In this document: piece by piece, positions 17,201 to 25,846 of the stretch
Numbering within the stretch: position 1 is the first letter of the stretch
How the letters are laid out: each line of letters starts with the position of its first letter
Assembly: GCA_964570285.1 (NCBI GenBank)
Contig: CAZMXP010000005.1
Span: forward strand, 1 to 64,000
Length of the DNA stretch: 64,000 nt
DNA from: CAZMXP01 sp964570285
GTDB lineage: Bacteria; Planctomycetota; PLA2
Direction: 5' to 3'
Program-made: the position numbers and the translations under genes
Notes under the pieces: generated by a model
Seen by the model: only the letters and a program-made list of their open reading frames with translations
Told to the model about the DNA's origin: nothing
The model's database searches: none

Positions 17201-18978
17201 GCGGGGACCAGCGCCTCGTCGACGGCCACCTCGGCCGCGAGCAGGAACTGCGAGTAGGTCTTGCCCTGCGCATCGACGAGCAGCGAGAGCGTGCCGCCGC
17301 CGCCGAGGCTCTCGTGCAAAAGGAAGTTCAGCGCGAGCAGGTTGGCGACCTCGAACCGCTCGACCTCGCCGCGGCAGATCGAGCCGAACCGCTCCTTGAC
17401 GAACCCGGGCGTCAGGGTTGCGACCATCCACTCGTAGATCGCCGGCGAGCGGCCGATCACGCCGATGTTGGCGGTGTCGCCCTTGTCGCCGCTCCTAGCG
17501 AGGCAGAGGCGGGAGAGGGGCAGCTTGCGGGTTCGGCCCGTCGCCCGCAGCGAAGCGGGGGGGGGCCGGGGGGGGGCGAACGGGCGTGCCGGGGAGGCGG
17601 CGACCGCAGACGAGATGGCGATCTCGCGCTTGCCGACGAGGACGCGGCTCTTGACCCTTTCGCGCGAGATCAGCGCGGGCCAGTAGCCGACGACGCCGCT
17701 CGCGCGGGGGCGCCCCTGGTCGGAGAGGTAGGTGATGCCGGGGACCGTCGACAGCACCTTCGGGACCAGTTGGGGCGCGAAGCGGTCGTTGATCTTCTTC
17801 TCGTCGGGATCGCGCACGCCGACTTGCAGCAGGACCTCCCCCGGCTCGCCGCCGGTCACGGAGGGATGGCTCGCGTCCCACCCGATGAGCTGCGTAAGGG
17901 CGCTCTCGTAGGCCCCCGCCCCCCCCACACTTTCCCAGAACGCTTCGGCGACCCTCTGCGCCTTCGGAAGCGCCTCGGGCCCGCTGACCAGCAGCCGCCC
18001 GAACGCGCGGTACCCCTCCTCGAACGAAATCGACACCTTCAGCTTCGCCGGCGCGGGGCCGCCGCGGATGCCGCGGACGGCGACACGGTCCTCGCCTTCC
18101 TGCTCGAGGCGGATGCTGTCGAAGTGGGCGACGCAGTCGGGGGAGAGATAGGCGGGGGAACCCATCTCGTAGACGAGCTGCTCGCTGACGGTGTGCACCG
18201 AGACCAGCCCGCCCGTGCCGGGGTGCTTCGTCACGGTGAAGGTGCCGTCGGGACGCGCCTCGACGAGCGGGTAGCCGATGTGGTCGAAGCTCGCGACCTT
18301 GCGCCAGTCCGTGAAGTTGCCGCCGGTGCACTGCGTGCCGCACTCGATGATGTGGCCCGCGATGATGCCGCTCGCGACCTTGTCCCAGTCGCCGTCGGAC
18401 CAGCCGAACTCGTGCAGCATCGGCGCCAGCGTGACGGCGGTGTCGGTGACGCGGCCGCAGAGGACGACGTTGGCGCCCAGCGCGAGCGCCTCCGCGACCG
18501 GGCGCGCCCCGAGGTAGACGTTGGCCGAGAGGACCTTCTGCCGGATCGAGGAGAGCGGCGCGCCGCTCTCCATGTGCGCGAGCGGCTCCCCCCCGGAGAG
18601 CAGCCCGTCGAGATCGCCGAAGATGTCGTCGCCGAGGACGAGCCCGACCCTGACCCGGTCCGCGACGCCGAGCTCCGCCGCGAGCTTCTCGACGGCGTCG
18701 CGGCAGGCGAGCGGGTTGACGCCTCCGGCGTTCGTGATGATCTTGATGCCGCGTTCGGCGCAGGGCTTCAGCACGTCGCGGAGCTGGACGAGCACGTCGG
18801 CGGCGAAGCCCGCCTGCGGGTTCTTGCGCCGCTGCTTCTGCAGGATCGCCATCGTCACCTCGGCGAGGTAGTCCATCACGAGGTAGTCGATGGGGCCGCC
18901 CTCGACCTGCCGCCGCGCGGCGGTCGGGTCGTCCCCCCAGAATCCGCCGCAGTTGGCGATGACGATCTTGGATTTCAC
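17197..18978 (-). CDS. AtuA-family protein (DUF1446 / acyclic terpene utilisation AtuA-like)
   Basis: The 593-residue protein has the N-terminal AtuA/DUF1446 domain (about 1-450) with IANCGGFWGD at the start, VMDYLAEVTMAIL, TNAGGVNPLAC and CGRVTDTAVTLAP. A C-terminal AtuA-type domain follows, opening with LCLARSGDKGDTANIGVI. A Pro-rich linker lies between them. AtuA was named for citronellol/geraniol breakdown in Pseudomonas; many homologues accompany acyl-CoA catabolism and the exact reaction is not settled. Starts at GTG 18978, overlapping the hutF stop (GTGA), and overlaps pta at its end. The family call is firm; a role in terpene use here is not supported. Confidence 0.88.
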   Translation of the reverse strand: MKSKIVIANCGGFWGDDPTAARRQVEGGPIDYLVMDYLAEVTMAILQKQRRKNPQAGFAADVLVQLRDVLKPCAERGIKIITNAGGVNPLACRDAVEKLAAELGVADRVRVGLVLGDDIFGDLDGLLSGGEPLAHMESGAPLSSIRQKVLSANVYLGARPVAEALALGANVVLCGRVTDTAVTLAPMLHEFGWSDGDWDKVASGIIAGHIIECGTQCTGGNFTDWRKVASFDHIGYPLVEARPDGTFTVTKHPGTGGLVSVHTVSEQLVYEMGSPAYLSPDCVAHFDSIRLEQEGEDRVAVRGIRGGPAPAKLKVSISFEEGYRAFGRLLVSGPEALPKAQRVAEAFWESVGGAGAYESALTQLIGWDASHPSVTGGEPGEVLLQVGVRDPDEKKINDRFAPQLVPKVLSTVPGITYLSDQGRPRASGVVGYWPALISRERVKSRVLVGKREIAISSAVAASPARPFAPPRPPPASLRATGRTRKLPLSRLCLARSGDKGDTANIGVIGRSPAIYEWMVATLTPGFVKERFGSICRGEVERFEVANLLALNFLLHESLGGGGTLSLLVDAQGKTYSQFLLAAEVAVDEALVPA

Positions 18979-20207
18979 GGCGGTATTCTACGGGCCTGCC
19001 ACCGTCCGCCGACGCAGATGTCCGCGATGACGTCGTCCCCCGAGCCGAGCAGGATGCCTCCGAGCAGCGTCTCCTCGGTCCAGCCGCGCAGCGACGGCGC
19101 CGCGAGGTCGATCGCGAGGAGGTCGGCCCAGTGGTCGGGTGCGATGCGCCCGGCGGGGATGCCGAGGGAGCGGGCGCCCTCGAGGGTGGCGGCCTCGAGG
19201 AGAGCCTTCGGGTCGATCACCCCCCGCTCCTCCCGGCGGAGCCGCTGCGCGTACTCGAGCCAGCGCATCTCCTCCAGCATCGAGATCCGGGCGTTGCTGT
19301 CGGTCCCGAGGCAGCGCGCCCCCATGCGCGCCGCGTCGGCGATGCCGTCGCCGAGGTTCGCCTCGGTGAGCGGGCAGAGGCAGACCCGCCCCGCACGCGC
19401 CTTGTAGGCGTCCATCTCCTCCGGCGCCGTGTGCGTGCAGTGGACGGCGGTGACGCGGGCGTCCACCTCGACCTCGTCGAGCAGGAACCGCATAGGGCGC
19501 TTGCCGTACGCGGCCACGCACTCCTCGATCTCCCTGCGCTGCTCCTCGAGGTGGATGTGGAAGACCATGTCGCGGCACTTCGCCTCGCGGGCGATGTCGC
19601 GCAACTCCTCCCGCGAGGCCGCGCGTACGCTGTGCACCGCGGCGCCGACCCTGGCGAGCCCCGAGAGATGGTCCACCTGACGCCAGTAGCGCGCCCTCGA
19701 GTTGGTGCGGAAGCGCCGCTGGCGCGGCTCGAGCGCCTTGCCGATCCCGCCGGCGTGGTAGAAGGCGAGCAGCAGCACGATGCGCACCCCCGCCTCGGCG
19801 GCGGCGCCGAGGATGACCTCGTCGAGGCGGAAGTCGTCCGTCGCACCGAGGTGGTGCATGTAGTGGAACTCGCCCACGGTGGTGATGCCCGCCTCCCGCA
19901 TCTCGCCGAACGCGTCCATGCAGAGCGCCCGGAAGGCCGTCTCGTCCAGCCCCTCGGCGAGCGAGTACATGCCCTCGCGCCAGCTCCAGAAGCTGCCCGG
20001 GCCCTCGCCCACCCCCCGCAGCGCGCGCTGGAACGCGTGCGAGTGCGCGTTCACGAGTCCGGGGAGCAGCGCCCGCTCCCGAAGGCGCAGGTCCGCCTTC
20101 CTCCCGAGCGCCCCGACGTGGCTGATCGTGTCGCCGCGGCATCGCACCTGGATCCCGCGCTCGAACCGCTCGCCGGTCCACGTGAGGTCGGCCTCGATCG
20201 TCTTCAC
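18975..20207 (-). CDS. hutF: Formimidoylglutamate deiminase HutF (amidohydrolase)
   Basis: The 410-residue protein has HutF-specific marks on the amidohydrolase fold: NAHSHAFQRALRG (metal ligands H55 and H57), VGEFHYMHH, HIHLEEQRREIEEC, VCLCPLTEANLGDG and LGTDSNARISMLEE. HutF converts N-formimidoyl-L-glutamate to N-formyl-L-glutamate plus ammonia in histidine breakdown. The other hut genes are absent from the window. GTG 20207 overlaps the upstream deacylase stop (GTGA), and that deacylase might supply a later amide-cleaving step. Confidence 0.9.
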   Translation of the reverse strand: MKTIEADLTWTGERFERGIQVRCRGDTISHVGALGRKADLRLRERALLPGLVNAHSHAFQRALRGVGEGPGSFWSWREGMYSLAEGLDETAFRALCMDAFGEMREAGITTVGEFHYMHHLGATDDFRLDEVILGAAAEAGVRIVLLLAFYHAGGIGKALEPRQRRFRTNSRARYWRQVDHLSGLARVGAAVHSVRAASREELRDIAREAKCRDMVFHIHLEEQRREIEECVAAYGKRPMRFLLDEVEVDARVTAVHCTHTAPEEMDAYKARAGRVCLCPLTEANLGDGIADAARMGARCLGTDSNARISMLEEMRWLEYAQRLRREERGVIDPKALLEAATLEGARSLGIPAGRIAPDHWADLLAIDLAAPSLRGWTEETLLGGILLGSGDDVIADICVGGRWQARRIPP

Positions 20208-21340
20208 CGGCAGAACCGCTCCACGATGCGCTCCAACACCCCCCGCGCCCCCCGGAGATCGGCCTTGGGCACAGACTCGTCGGGCCGGTGGGCGACCTCG
20301 ATCGACCCGGGCCCGTAGATCGCGCACTCCATGCCCGCCGTCGCGAACCACCCCGCATCCGTCGCGTAGGAGACGCTCGCCTCCCCCCGCTGCCCGACGA
20401 GGCGGCAGAGTTCGTCGTGGATGCGCGAGGTAGGCGAAAGCAGCATCGGCGGGCTCTCGCCGGTGACTTCGACGCGGAAGAGGTCGGGCCCTGCCGCCGC
20501 CGCCACCTTCGCGCCGATGCGCTCGACGATCGCGTCGCTGCCCATGCCGGGCAGCAGCCTCAGACCGAAGTCGAGCACGCACCGGTCGGGCACGACGTTG
20601 ACGGCGGTGCCGCCGTGGATGCAGCCGAGATTCAGCGGCACGAAGGGCACCTCGGGGAAGGAGGCCGCGTTCGGCCCCCCCTCGCGCTCGAGTTCGTGGC
20701 GCAGGCCGCGCAGCGCCGCGAGCACGCGCCCCATCGCCTCGATCGCGTTGCGGCCGAGGTGCGGGTAGCCGCTGTGCGCGCTCCTGCCCTCCATCGTCAC
20801 GCGCATCTTCATGTGCCCCTTGTGCATGCGCACGACGCGGAGGCCGGTGGGTTCGCCGATGATCGCGCTCCGGGGGAGGCTCTCCGGCGCCGGGAAGCTC
20901 TCGACGAAGTGGCGCGCGCCCAGCGTCCCAACCTCCTCGTCGTAGGTGAAGAGCAGCGCCAGCGGCCGGGCCAGATCCCGCGTCTCGCACGCGACGTTCA
21001 GGGCGAGCGCGAGGAACCCCTTCATGTCGCAGGCGCCGCGCGCGACGTAGCGGTCGCCGCGATCCGAAAGCCGGAAGGGGTCGCTGCCCCAGCCCTCCTC
21101 CCCCGCCGGCACGACGTCCATGTGGCCGCTCAGCAGCAGCCCCGCCCGGTCCCCCGACGGAGGCGGCCCGAATCGCAGCAGCACGTTGGCCTTCGTGCCG
21201 TCGGGGGAGGGGAGGCGCTCCGCCCTGCCTCCGTAGTCGCAGATGAAGTCGGCGCACGGCAGGTTGCTGTTCGAACTCGTCGTGTCGAACGAGACCAGCC
21301 GCGCGAGCAGATCGTCGTCGGCAAGCCTCTTTCTCGCCAT
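20204..21340 (-). CDS. argE: Acetylornithine deacetylase / M20 family deacylase (ArgE type)
   Basis: The 378-residue protein is an M20 metallohydrolase. LSGHMDVVPAG gives zinc ligand H73 and D75, ARGACDMKGFLAL gives D105, YDEEVGTLGA gives the catalytic E135 and ligand E136, and GPGSIEVAHRPDE near the C-terminus gives the last His. SAHSGYPHLGRNAI and NVVPDRCVLDFGLR mark the dimerisation domain. It looks closest to ArgE, which removes acetyl from N-acetylornithine. Its position in front of hutF allows another N-acyl substrate, for example N-formylglutamate. It starts 25 bases from the divergent peptidase gene. Confidence 0.88.
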   Translation of the reverse strand: MARKRLADDDLLARLVSFDTTSSNSNLPCADFICDYGGRAERLPSPDGTKANVLLRFGPPPSGDRAGLLLSGHMDVVPAGEEGWGSDPFRLSDRGDRYVARGACDMKGFLALALNVACETRDLARPLALLFTYDEEVGTLGARHFVESFPAPESLPRSAIIGEPTGLRVVRMHKGHMKMRVTMEGRSAHSGYPHLGRNAIEAMGRVLAALRGLRHELEREGGPNAASFPEVPFVPLNLGCIHGGTAVNVVPDRCVLDFGLRLLPGMGSDAIVERIGAKVAAAAGPDLFRVEVTGESPPMLLSPTSRIHDELCRLVGQRGEASVSYATDAGWFATAGMECAIYGPGSIEVAHRPDESVPKADLRGARGVLERIVERFCR

Positions 21341-21346
21341 CGCATG

Positions 21347-21356
21347 AGCTTACAAT
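21347..21356. promoter_or_regulatory. Overlapping divergent -10 elements (argE operon and peptidase gene)
   Basis: Only 25 bases separate the divergent start codons 21340 and 21366. On the minus strand TAAGCT (21352-21347) lies 6 bases before the argE ATG. On the plus strand TACAAT (21351-21356) lies 9 bases before the peptidase ATG. The two boxes share 2 bases, so polymerase could serve only one direction at a time, and both mRNAs would be leaderless or nearly so. Confidence 0.45.
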
Positions 21357-21365
21357 CCGCCACCG

Positions 21366-22610
21366 ATGATCGATCTGGACGCCCGCCGCGCGAAGGTCGC
21401 GAAGCGGTGGAACCTCGGGAACGAAATCGTGCTGGTCGGGGCGGGCCGTCTCCTCCCCATCGAGGGCAGCGGCGACCAGACCTACCCGTTCCTGCCGCAT
21501 CCCGAGTACCGCTACCTGGCGGACGACGCCCTCCCCGACGCGGTCGTCGCCTTCGACCCGCGCGAGGGGTGGACGCAGTTCGCGCCCGTGCTGACCCAGG
21601 CGCAACGCGTCTGGGAGAGCGCGCCGGAGCGGAGCGCGCTGCCCCTCGCGGGGCTCGGCGACTGGATCAAGAGCCGCTCCGGTCGTCCGATCGCCACCCT
21701 CGGGTGCGAGGTCCAGGGGGTGCGGGGGACGCCGGAGCTGGCGGCGGCGCTGCGGGAGGGGCTGAAGGAGGTGCGCCGCGTGAAGGAGCCGGGGGAGGTC
21801 GAGCGGATGCGGCGGGCCGCCGCGGCCACCGCCCGCGGCTTCGCCGAGGCGCGGGCGTCCATCCGCCCGGGCGCGACCGAACGCGGGATCCAGATCGAGC
21901 TCGAGGCGGCCTTCTTCCGCGCGGGGGGCGAACGCACCGCCTACGGCACGATCGTCGGCTCGGGCCCGAACGCGGCGATCCTCCACTCGACGCCCTCGGC
22001 GCGGGCCGTCGGGAGGGGCGACCTCGTGCTCATCGACGCGGGCTGCGAGATCGACGGCTACTGCGCGGATGTGACCCGCACCTACGTGGTGACGGAGGAG
22101 CAGCGGGAGTTGCACGCGGTCGTCCTCGAGGCGGAGCGCCGGGCGATCGCCCGCTGCGTTCCGGGCATGGAGTACCGCGAGATCCACCTCGAGGCGGCTC
22201 TCGACCTCGCCCGGGGGCTCGTGCATCTGGGCCTCCTGAGGGGGAACGCCCAGGATCTCGTCGAGCGCGACGCCCACGCGCTCTTCTTCCCCCACGGCAT
22301 CGGGCACCTCGTGGGCCTCGGCGTGCGCGACGGCGACAGCGCGCCGCCGCGGCGCCCGACCACCCGCCCCACCCTGAAGTACCTGCGCCTCGACCTTCCG
22401 CTGAAGCCGGGTTTCACGCTTACGATCGAGCCGGGCCTCTACTTCATCCCCGCGCTGCTGGACGACCCCGCGCTGCGCGAGCGGCACGCCACGGAGGTCG
22501 ACTGGGCCCGCGTCGACCGCATGCGCGACTTCGGAGGGATCCGCATCGAGGACAACCTCGTGATCACCGACGGGGCCCCGGAGGTGCTCACCGCGGCGAT
22601 CCCCAACTGA
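21366..22610 (+). CDS. Xaa-Pro aminopeptidase (M24 metallopeptidase, PepP/prolidase type)
   Basis: The 414-residue protein has an aminopeptidase-P N-terminal domain (PFLPHPEYRYLADDALPDAVV) and a pita-bread M24 catalytic domain. The five metal ligands are visible: two Asp in IDAGCEIDGYCADVTRTY, His in FFPHGIGHLVGLGVRD, Glu in LTIEPGLYF and Glu in RIEDNLVIT. It removes the N-terminal residue from Xaa-Pro peptides or cleaves Xaa-Pro dipeptides; the sequence alone does not separate the two. No signal peptide, so cytoplasmic. Single gene, divergent from argE. Confidence 0.92.
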   Translation: MIDLDARRAKVAKRWNLGNEIVLVGAGRLLPIEGSGDQTYPFLPHPEYRYLADDALPDAVVAFDPREGWTQFAPVLTQAQRVWESAPERSALPLAGLGDWIKSRSGRPIATLGCEVQGVRGTPELAAALREGLKEVRRVKEPGEVERMRRAAAATARGFAEARASIRPGATERGIQIELEAAFFRAGGERTAYGTIVGSGPNAAILHSTPSARAVGRGDLVLIDAGCEIDGYCADVTRTYVVTEEQRELHAVVLEAERRAIARCVPGMEYREIHLEAALDLARGLVHLGLLRGNAQDLVERDAHALFFPHGIGHLVGLGVRDGDSAPPRRPTTRPTLKYLRLDLPLKPGFTLTIEPGLYFIPALLDDPALRERHATEVDWARVDRMRDFGGIRIEDNLVITDGAPEVLTAAIPN

Positions 22611-22705
22611 GGACGGGCGTCCCTGCGGGAGGACGCTGGCGGCCCGGCTGCTCCCCCCCGCGCCCCCCCTCCCTCCCTTGGTACGCGAATTGCGAAATCC
22701 GCGCC

Positions 22706-23695
22706 ATGCGTCGAATCCCCTTCGCTCTGCTGGCGTTGATCCCCCTCGTCACGGCCGCCCCCGGCCGCGACTCCCGCACCTTCGAGATGCGCGTCTTCCT
22801 CGACGGCGCGACCCAATACCGGCCGCCGGTCGAGTTCCTGCACGAGATGAGCGCGCCCGCGCTCGAGGTCGTGCTCCACCTCGAGTTCAAGAGCGGCCTC
22901 TACCGCGTCTCGAAGACGGGCAAGACGCGCGGCACGACCGGCGGCGTCTACCTCGAGGCCAACGATGCCGAGGCCGCCGACGACGATCCGAAAAACCCCT
23001 ACCGGCCGATCCCCTTCGAGCCCTATCGCAACGGCGACTGGCACGAGTGCGTCGCCCCCGACTTCCCCTATCCGAACCCGGCGCCCGGCTACTGGTACAC
23101 CTTCGCGGGCACCGGCGGGAAGCTGAAGCGGGATCTGCGGATCGCGCTCTCGGAGCCGCAGCGCCTGCGCATCCGCATCCGCGGCGTCGCCGAGGAGATC
23201 CCGAGCGCGCGGCGCGTGCCGACGCTCGTGGCAATCACCGAACTGGGGATCCGGGACGGGACCGCGCCTCTCCCCGCTCCGCCCGCCCCGCCCCCGCCGC
23301 CTCCCGCGCCGCCGCCCTTGCAGCGGGCGTCGCTCGAGTTCCCGGGGGTCGCAGGCCTCCCCGCCCTGCTCCAACTCGAGCGCGAGTCGCCCGCCCGCGT
23401 CCGTCCGGGCGAACTCTTCGACGTGACGCTGCGCGTGCGCAACCTGACGCAGCAGTCGCTCTCGCGCATCGCCGTCGTCGAAAGCGGTGCAGGCGAGTTC
23501 CAGGTCGAATCGGCGCCGGAGGAGGTCGACCGTGGCGAGGAGGGCCTGCTCGTCTGGCGCATCGCGACACTCGGCCCCGGCGGCACCGCGGAGGCGCGCC
23601 TCAGCGTGCGCGCCTCGGCGGAGGGCGTCGCCGCCCGGCGCACGACAATCTCGCTCGAGAGCGCGCCACTCGAGTCGGCCTCCCCCGCGCAGTGA
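22706..23695 (+). CDS. Secreted protein with C-terminal DUF11/CARDB-like beta domain
   Basis: The 329-residue product starts at ATG 22706 with a Sec signal (MRRIPFALLALIPLVTAAPG). Residues about 25-180 are of unknown fold, with conserved-looking Trp/Tyr positions (DWHECVAPDFPYPNPAPGYW). A run of Pro and Ala (about 188-205) is a flexible linker. The C-terminal third, with RVRPGELFDVTLRVRNLTQQ and LVWRIATLGPGGTAEARLSV, has the strand pattern of DUF11/CARDB Ig-like domains. Function unknown, probably an envelope or secreted protein. Convergent with fmdB; no terminator seen. Confidence 0.78.
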   Translation: MRRIPFALLALIPLVTAAPGRDSRTFEMRVFLDGATQYRPPVEFLHEMSAPALEVVLHLEFKSGLYRVSKTGKTRGTTGGVYLEANDAEAADDDPKNPYRPIPFEPYRNGDWHECVAPDFPYPNPAPGYWYTFAGTGGKLKRDLRIALSEPQRLRIRIRGVAEEIPSARRVPTLVAITELGIRDGTAPLPAPPAPPPPPPAPPPLQRASLEFPGVAGLPALLQLERESPARVRPGELFDVTLRVRNLTQQSLSRIAVVESGAGEFQVESAPEEVDRGEEGLLVWRIATLGPGGTAEARLSVRASAEGVAARRTTISLESAPLESASPAQ

Positions 23696-23759
23696 ACGCC
23701 GGACGGCTACGCGCTCGTCCCACGGCGCGCGAGCACCATCCCGCGACCGCGACGCGAGG

Positions 23760-24095
23760 CTACTCGCCCTTCTTCCGCTTGGAGCCGGACGCGGGCGCCG
23801 GGGTCGACGGTGCGGAGGCGGACGACGCGTCGGGGGCCTTCGCCGGCTTGCTCTCCCCGTCCTTCTTGGGGACGCCCTCGTTCGGGCCCTCCTTGGACGT
23901 GGAAGAGCGGGAGCGCTTGTAGTCGGTCTCGTAGAAGCCGCTGCCCTTGAAGATGATGCCGGCACCGCTGCCGATGAGACGGCGCAGCCTGTTCTTCCCG
24001 CAGGAGGGACACTTCTTGAGCGCGGCCTCCTTGATGCCCTGGAACTGGTCCATTTCGTGGCCGCAAGCGTCGCACCGGTAGTCGTAGGTCGGCAT
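23760..24095 (-). CDS. FmdB-family putative regulatory zinc-ribbon protein
   Basis: The 111-residue protein has the FmdB/CxxC_CxxC_SSSS zinc ribbon: MPTYDYRCDACGH at the start, then CPSCGKNRLRRL, giving two CxxC pairs. The family GSGFYETDYK motif follows, then a low-complexity Ser/Pro/Lys tail of about 45 residues. FmdB-like proteins are widespread small zinc proteins of poorly known function, named for a putative regulator of formamidase. It lies 1 base after grpE, so it belongs to the dnaJ-grpE operon, which suggests a stress-linked role. Confidence 0.88.
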   Translation of the reverse strand: MPTYDYRCDACGHEMDQFQGIKEAALKKCPSCGKNRLRRLIGSGAGIIFKGSGFYETDYKRSRSSTSKEGPNEGVPKKDGESKPAKAPDASSASAPSTPAPASGSKRKKGE

Positions 24096-24096
24096 G

Positions 24097-24657
24097 CTAC
24101 TCCTCGTGCTCCCCCGGGGCGCGATCGCCGCCGTCCCCTTCTTTCGGCTGGGGAGCCACGACGATGTGAACCGCGCTCGGGCGGAGAATCCGGTCGTGGA
24201 GGCGGTAGCCCGGCCGGTCCTCGCGGACGATCGTGCCGGGGGCGACGGCGGGGTCGTAGGACATCCCCGCGGCCTCATGCACTCTCGGGTCGAAGATCTG
24301 GCCCACGGAGGGGATCGGTTCGAGCCCGCGCTCCCCGAGCATGCGGCGAGTCGACTCGAGGACGAGGCGGATCCCGTCCTGGATCGGCGCGAGGTCGCCC
24401 TGGGCGCCGAGCGCCGCCTCAAGGCCATCCAGCATCGGCAGCAGGTCGCGCATCAGCCCCTCGAGGGCGTAGCGACGCGCGGACTCGCGCTCGCGCTCGG
24501 AGCGCTTCCGGTAGTTGTCGAGCTCCGCCAGCGTGCGCAGGTACTTGTCGCGCCACTCCGCGGCGCTCTCCTCCGCCGTCGGGGCCGGCGCCGCGCACGC
24601 GTCATCGGGGGGCGTGGCCTCCGCCTGCCGCTCTCTCTCCTCGTCGGGGCCGTTCAT
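24097..24657 (-). CDS. grpE: GrpE nucleotide-exchange factor
   Basis: The 186-residue protein has the GrpE plan: an acidic disordered start, a long coiled-coil helix (EEWRDKYLRTLAELDNYRKR type, about 35-70), and a beta domain with LEPIPSVGQIFDPRVHEA and VVREDRPGYRLHDRILRPS-like elements. GrpE speeds ADP release from DnaK. dnaK itself is not in the window. ATG 24657 overlaps the dnaJ stop (ATGA). Confidence 0.95.
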   Translation of the reverse strand: MNGPDEERERQAEATPPDDACAAPAPTAEESAAEWRDKYLRTLAELDNYRKRSERERESARRYALEGLMRDLLPMLDGLEAALGAQGDLAPIQDGIRLVLESTRRMLGERGLEPIPSVGQIFDPRVHEAAGMSYDPAVAPGTIVREDRPGYRLHDRILRPSAVHIVVAPQPKEGDGGDRAPGEHEE

Positions 24658-25790
24658 TCGAAGATCTCTCGCACCTTGTCCCAGAACCCCTTCTGACGCG
24701 AACCGACCTGCTGCTCCTCCATCTGGGCATAGCGGCGGAGCAGTTCCACCTGCTCTCCCGTGAGTCGCGTCGGCACCTCGATCTGCACCCGCACGAGCTG
24801 GTGGCCCACGCCATAGCCGTCGAGCCGCGGCAGGCCGAGCCCGCGCATGCGGAGCACGGTGCCCGGCTGCGTTCCGGCGGGGATCGTCAGCTTGCTCTTG
24901 CCCTGCAGCGTCGGGACCTCGAGGTCGGTGCCGAGGGCCGCCTGCGCGTATCCGATCGGGAGGTCGAGGAGCAGGTCCTCGCCCTGCCGGCGCAGCAGCG
25001 GGTGGGGCGCCACGCGGATCTCGCAGAAGAGGTCGCCCCTCGCTCCGCCCCGGGGACCCGCCTCCCCTTCGCCGGAGAGGCGCAACTGCATCCCGGTATC
25101 GACGCCGGGGGGGATCGTCACCGTGACCTGGCGCGACTCGGGCACCCTGCCGGTGCCGCCGCAGTGGCCGCACGGCGTCTCGATGACCTCGCCGGTGCCA
25201 TGGCAGCGCGGGCAGGTGCTGCGCATGGCGAAGAACCCCTGCGAGCGGACGATGTGGCCGTGCCCGCCGCAGTCGGCGCAACGCTTGGGCGACGTGCCCG
25301 CCTTCGCCCCGCTCCCGTGGCAGGGCTTGCAGACCTCGTTGCGCTGGATCTCGATGGTCTTCTTCGCGCCCGAGCGCACCTCGTCGAGGGTGATCTCGAG
25401 ATCCACCTTGAGATGGGCCCCCCCCTGCCGCGAGCGCTGGGAGCGCCCGCCGCCGAAGAGATCCTCGAAGACGCTTCCGCCCCCGCGCCCCCCGAAGATG
25501 TCGCCGAAGGCGCCGAAGATGTCCTCGACGGAGGTGAAGTGGGGTCCGCCCCCCCCCACTCCGGCGTGGCCGAACCGGTCGTAGGCGGCGCGCTTCTCGG
25601 GATCGCTCAGGACCTCGTAGGCCTCGGCGGACTCCTTGAACCGCTCCTCCGCCTCCTTGTTCCCCGGGTTCTTGTCGGGGTGGTCGCGGAGCGCGATCTT
25701 CCTGTAGGCACGCTTGATCGCCTCGGCATCGGCGTTCTTCGGGATGCCGAGGATCTCGTAGTAGTCGCGTTTTCCGGCGGCAGGGGGCAT
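24654..25790 (-). CDS. dnaJ: Chaperone DnaJ (Hsp40, type I)
   Basis: The 378-residue protein has all type I parts. The J domain (about 8-70) has HPDKNPGNKEAEERFKE with the HPD tripeptide. A Gly/Phe-rich region follows (about 75-115). The zinc-finger domain has four CxxCxGxG-type units (CKPCHGSG, CADCGGHG, CPRCHGTG, CGHCGGTG). The C-terminal substrate domains close the protein. DnaJ delivers unfolded clients to DnaK and triggers its ATPase. First gene of dnaJ-grpE-fmdB; the groEL terminator lies directly before it, so its ribosome-binding region sits next to the T-run. Confidence 0.97.
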   Translation of the reverse strand: MPPAAGKRDYYEILGIPKNADAEAIKRAYRKIALRDHPDKNPGNKEAEERFKESAEAYEVLSDPEKRAAYDRFGHAGVGGGGPHFTSVEDIFGAFGDIFGGRGGGSVFEDLFGGGRSQRSRQGGAHLKVDLEITLDEVRSGAKKTIEIQRNEVCKPCHGSGAKAGTSPKRCADCGGHGHIVRSQGFFAMRSTCPRCHGTGEVIETPCGHCGGTGRVPESRQVTVTIPPGVDTGMQLRLSGEGEAGPRGGARGDLFCEIRVAPHPLLRRQGEDLLLDLPIGYAQAALGTDLEVPTLQGKSKLTIPAGTQPGTVLRMRGLGLPRLDGYGVGHQLVRVQIEVPTRLTGEQVELLRRYAQMEEQQVGSRQKGFWDKVREIFE

Positions 25791-25793
25791 ACG

Positions 25794-25823
25794 AAAAAAA
25801 GCGGCGGGGGCGAAAGCCCCCGC
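25794..25823 (-). terminator. Rho-independent terminator between groEL2 and dnaJ
   Basis: On the minus strand a perfect 8-bp stem (25823-25816 with 25811-25804) closes a TTTC loop and is followed by CGC and seven T. It ends the groEL1-groES-groEL2 transcript 24 bases after the groEL2 stop. The dnaJ ATG is only 4 bases past the T-run, so dnaJ expression must come from partial readthrough or a promoter overlapping the hairpin. Confidence 0.85.
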
Positions 25824-25846
25824 GCTTCGTCTTGATGAGGGGGGGC

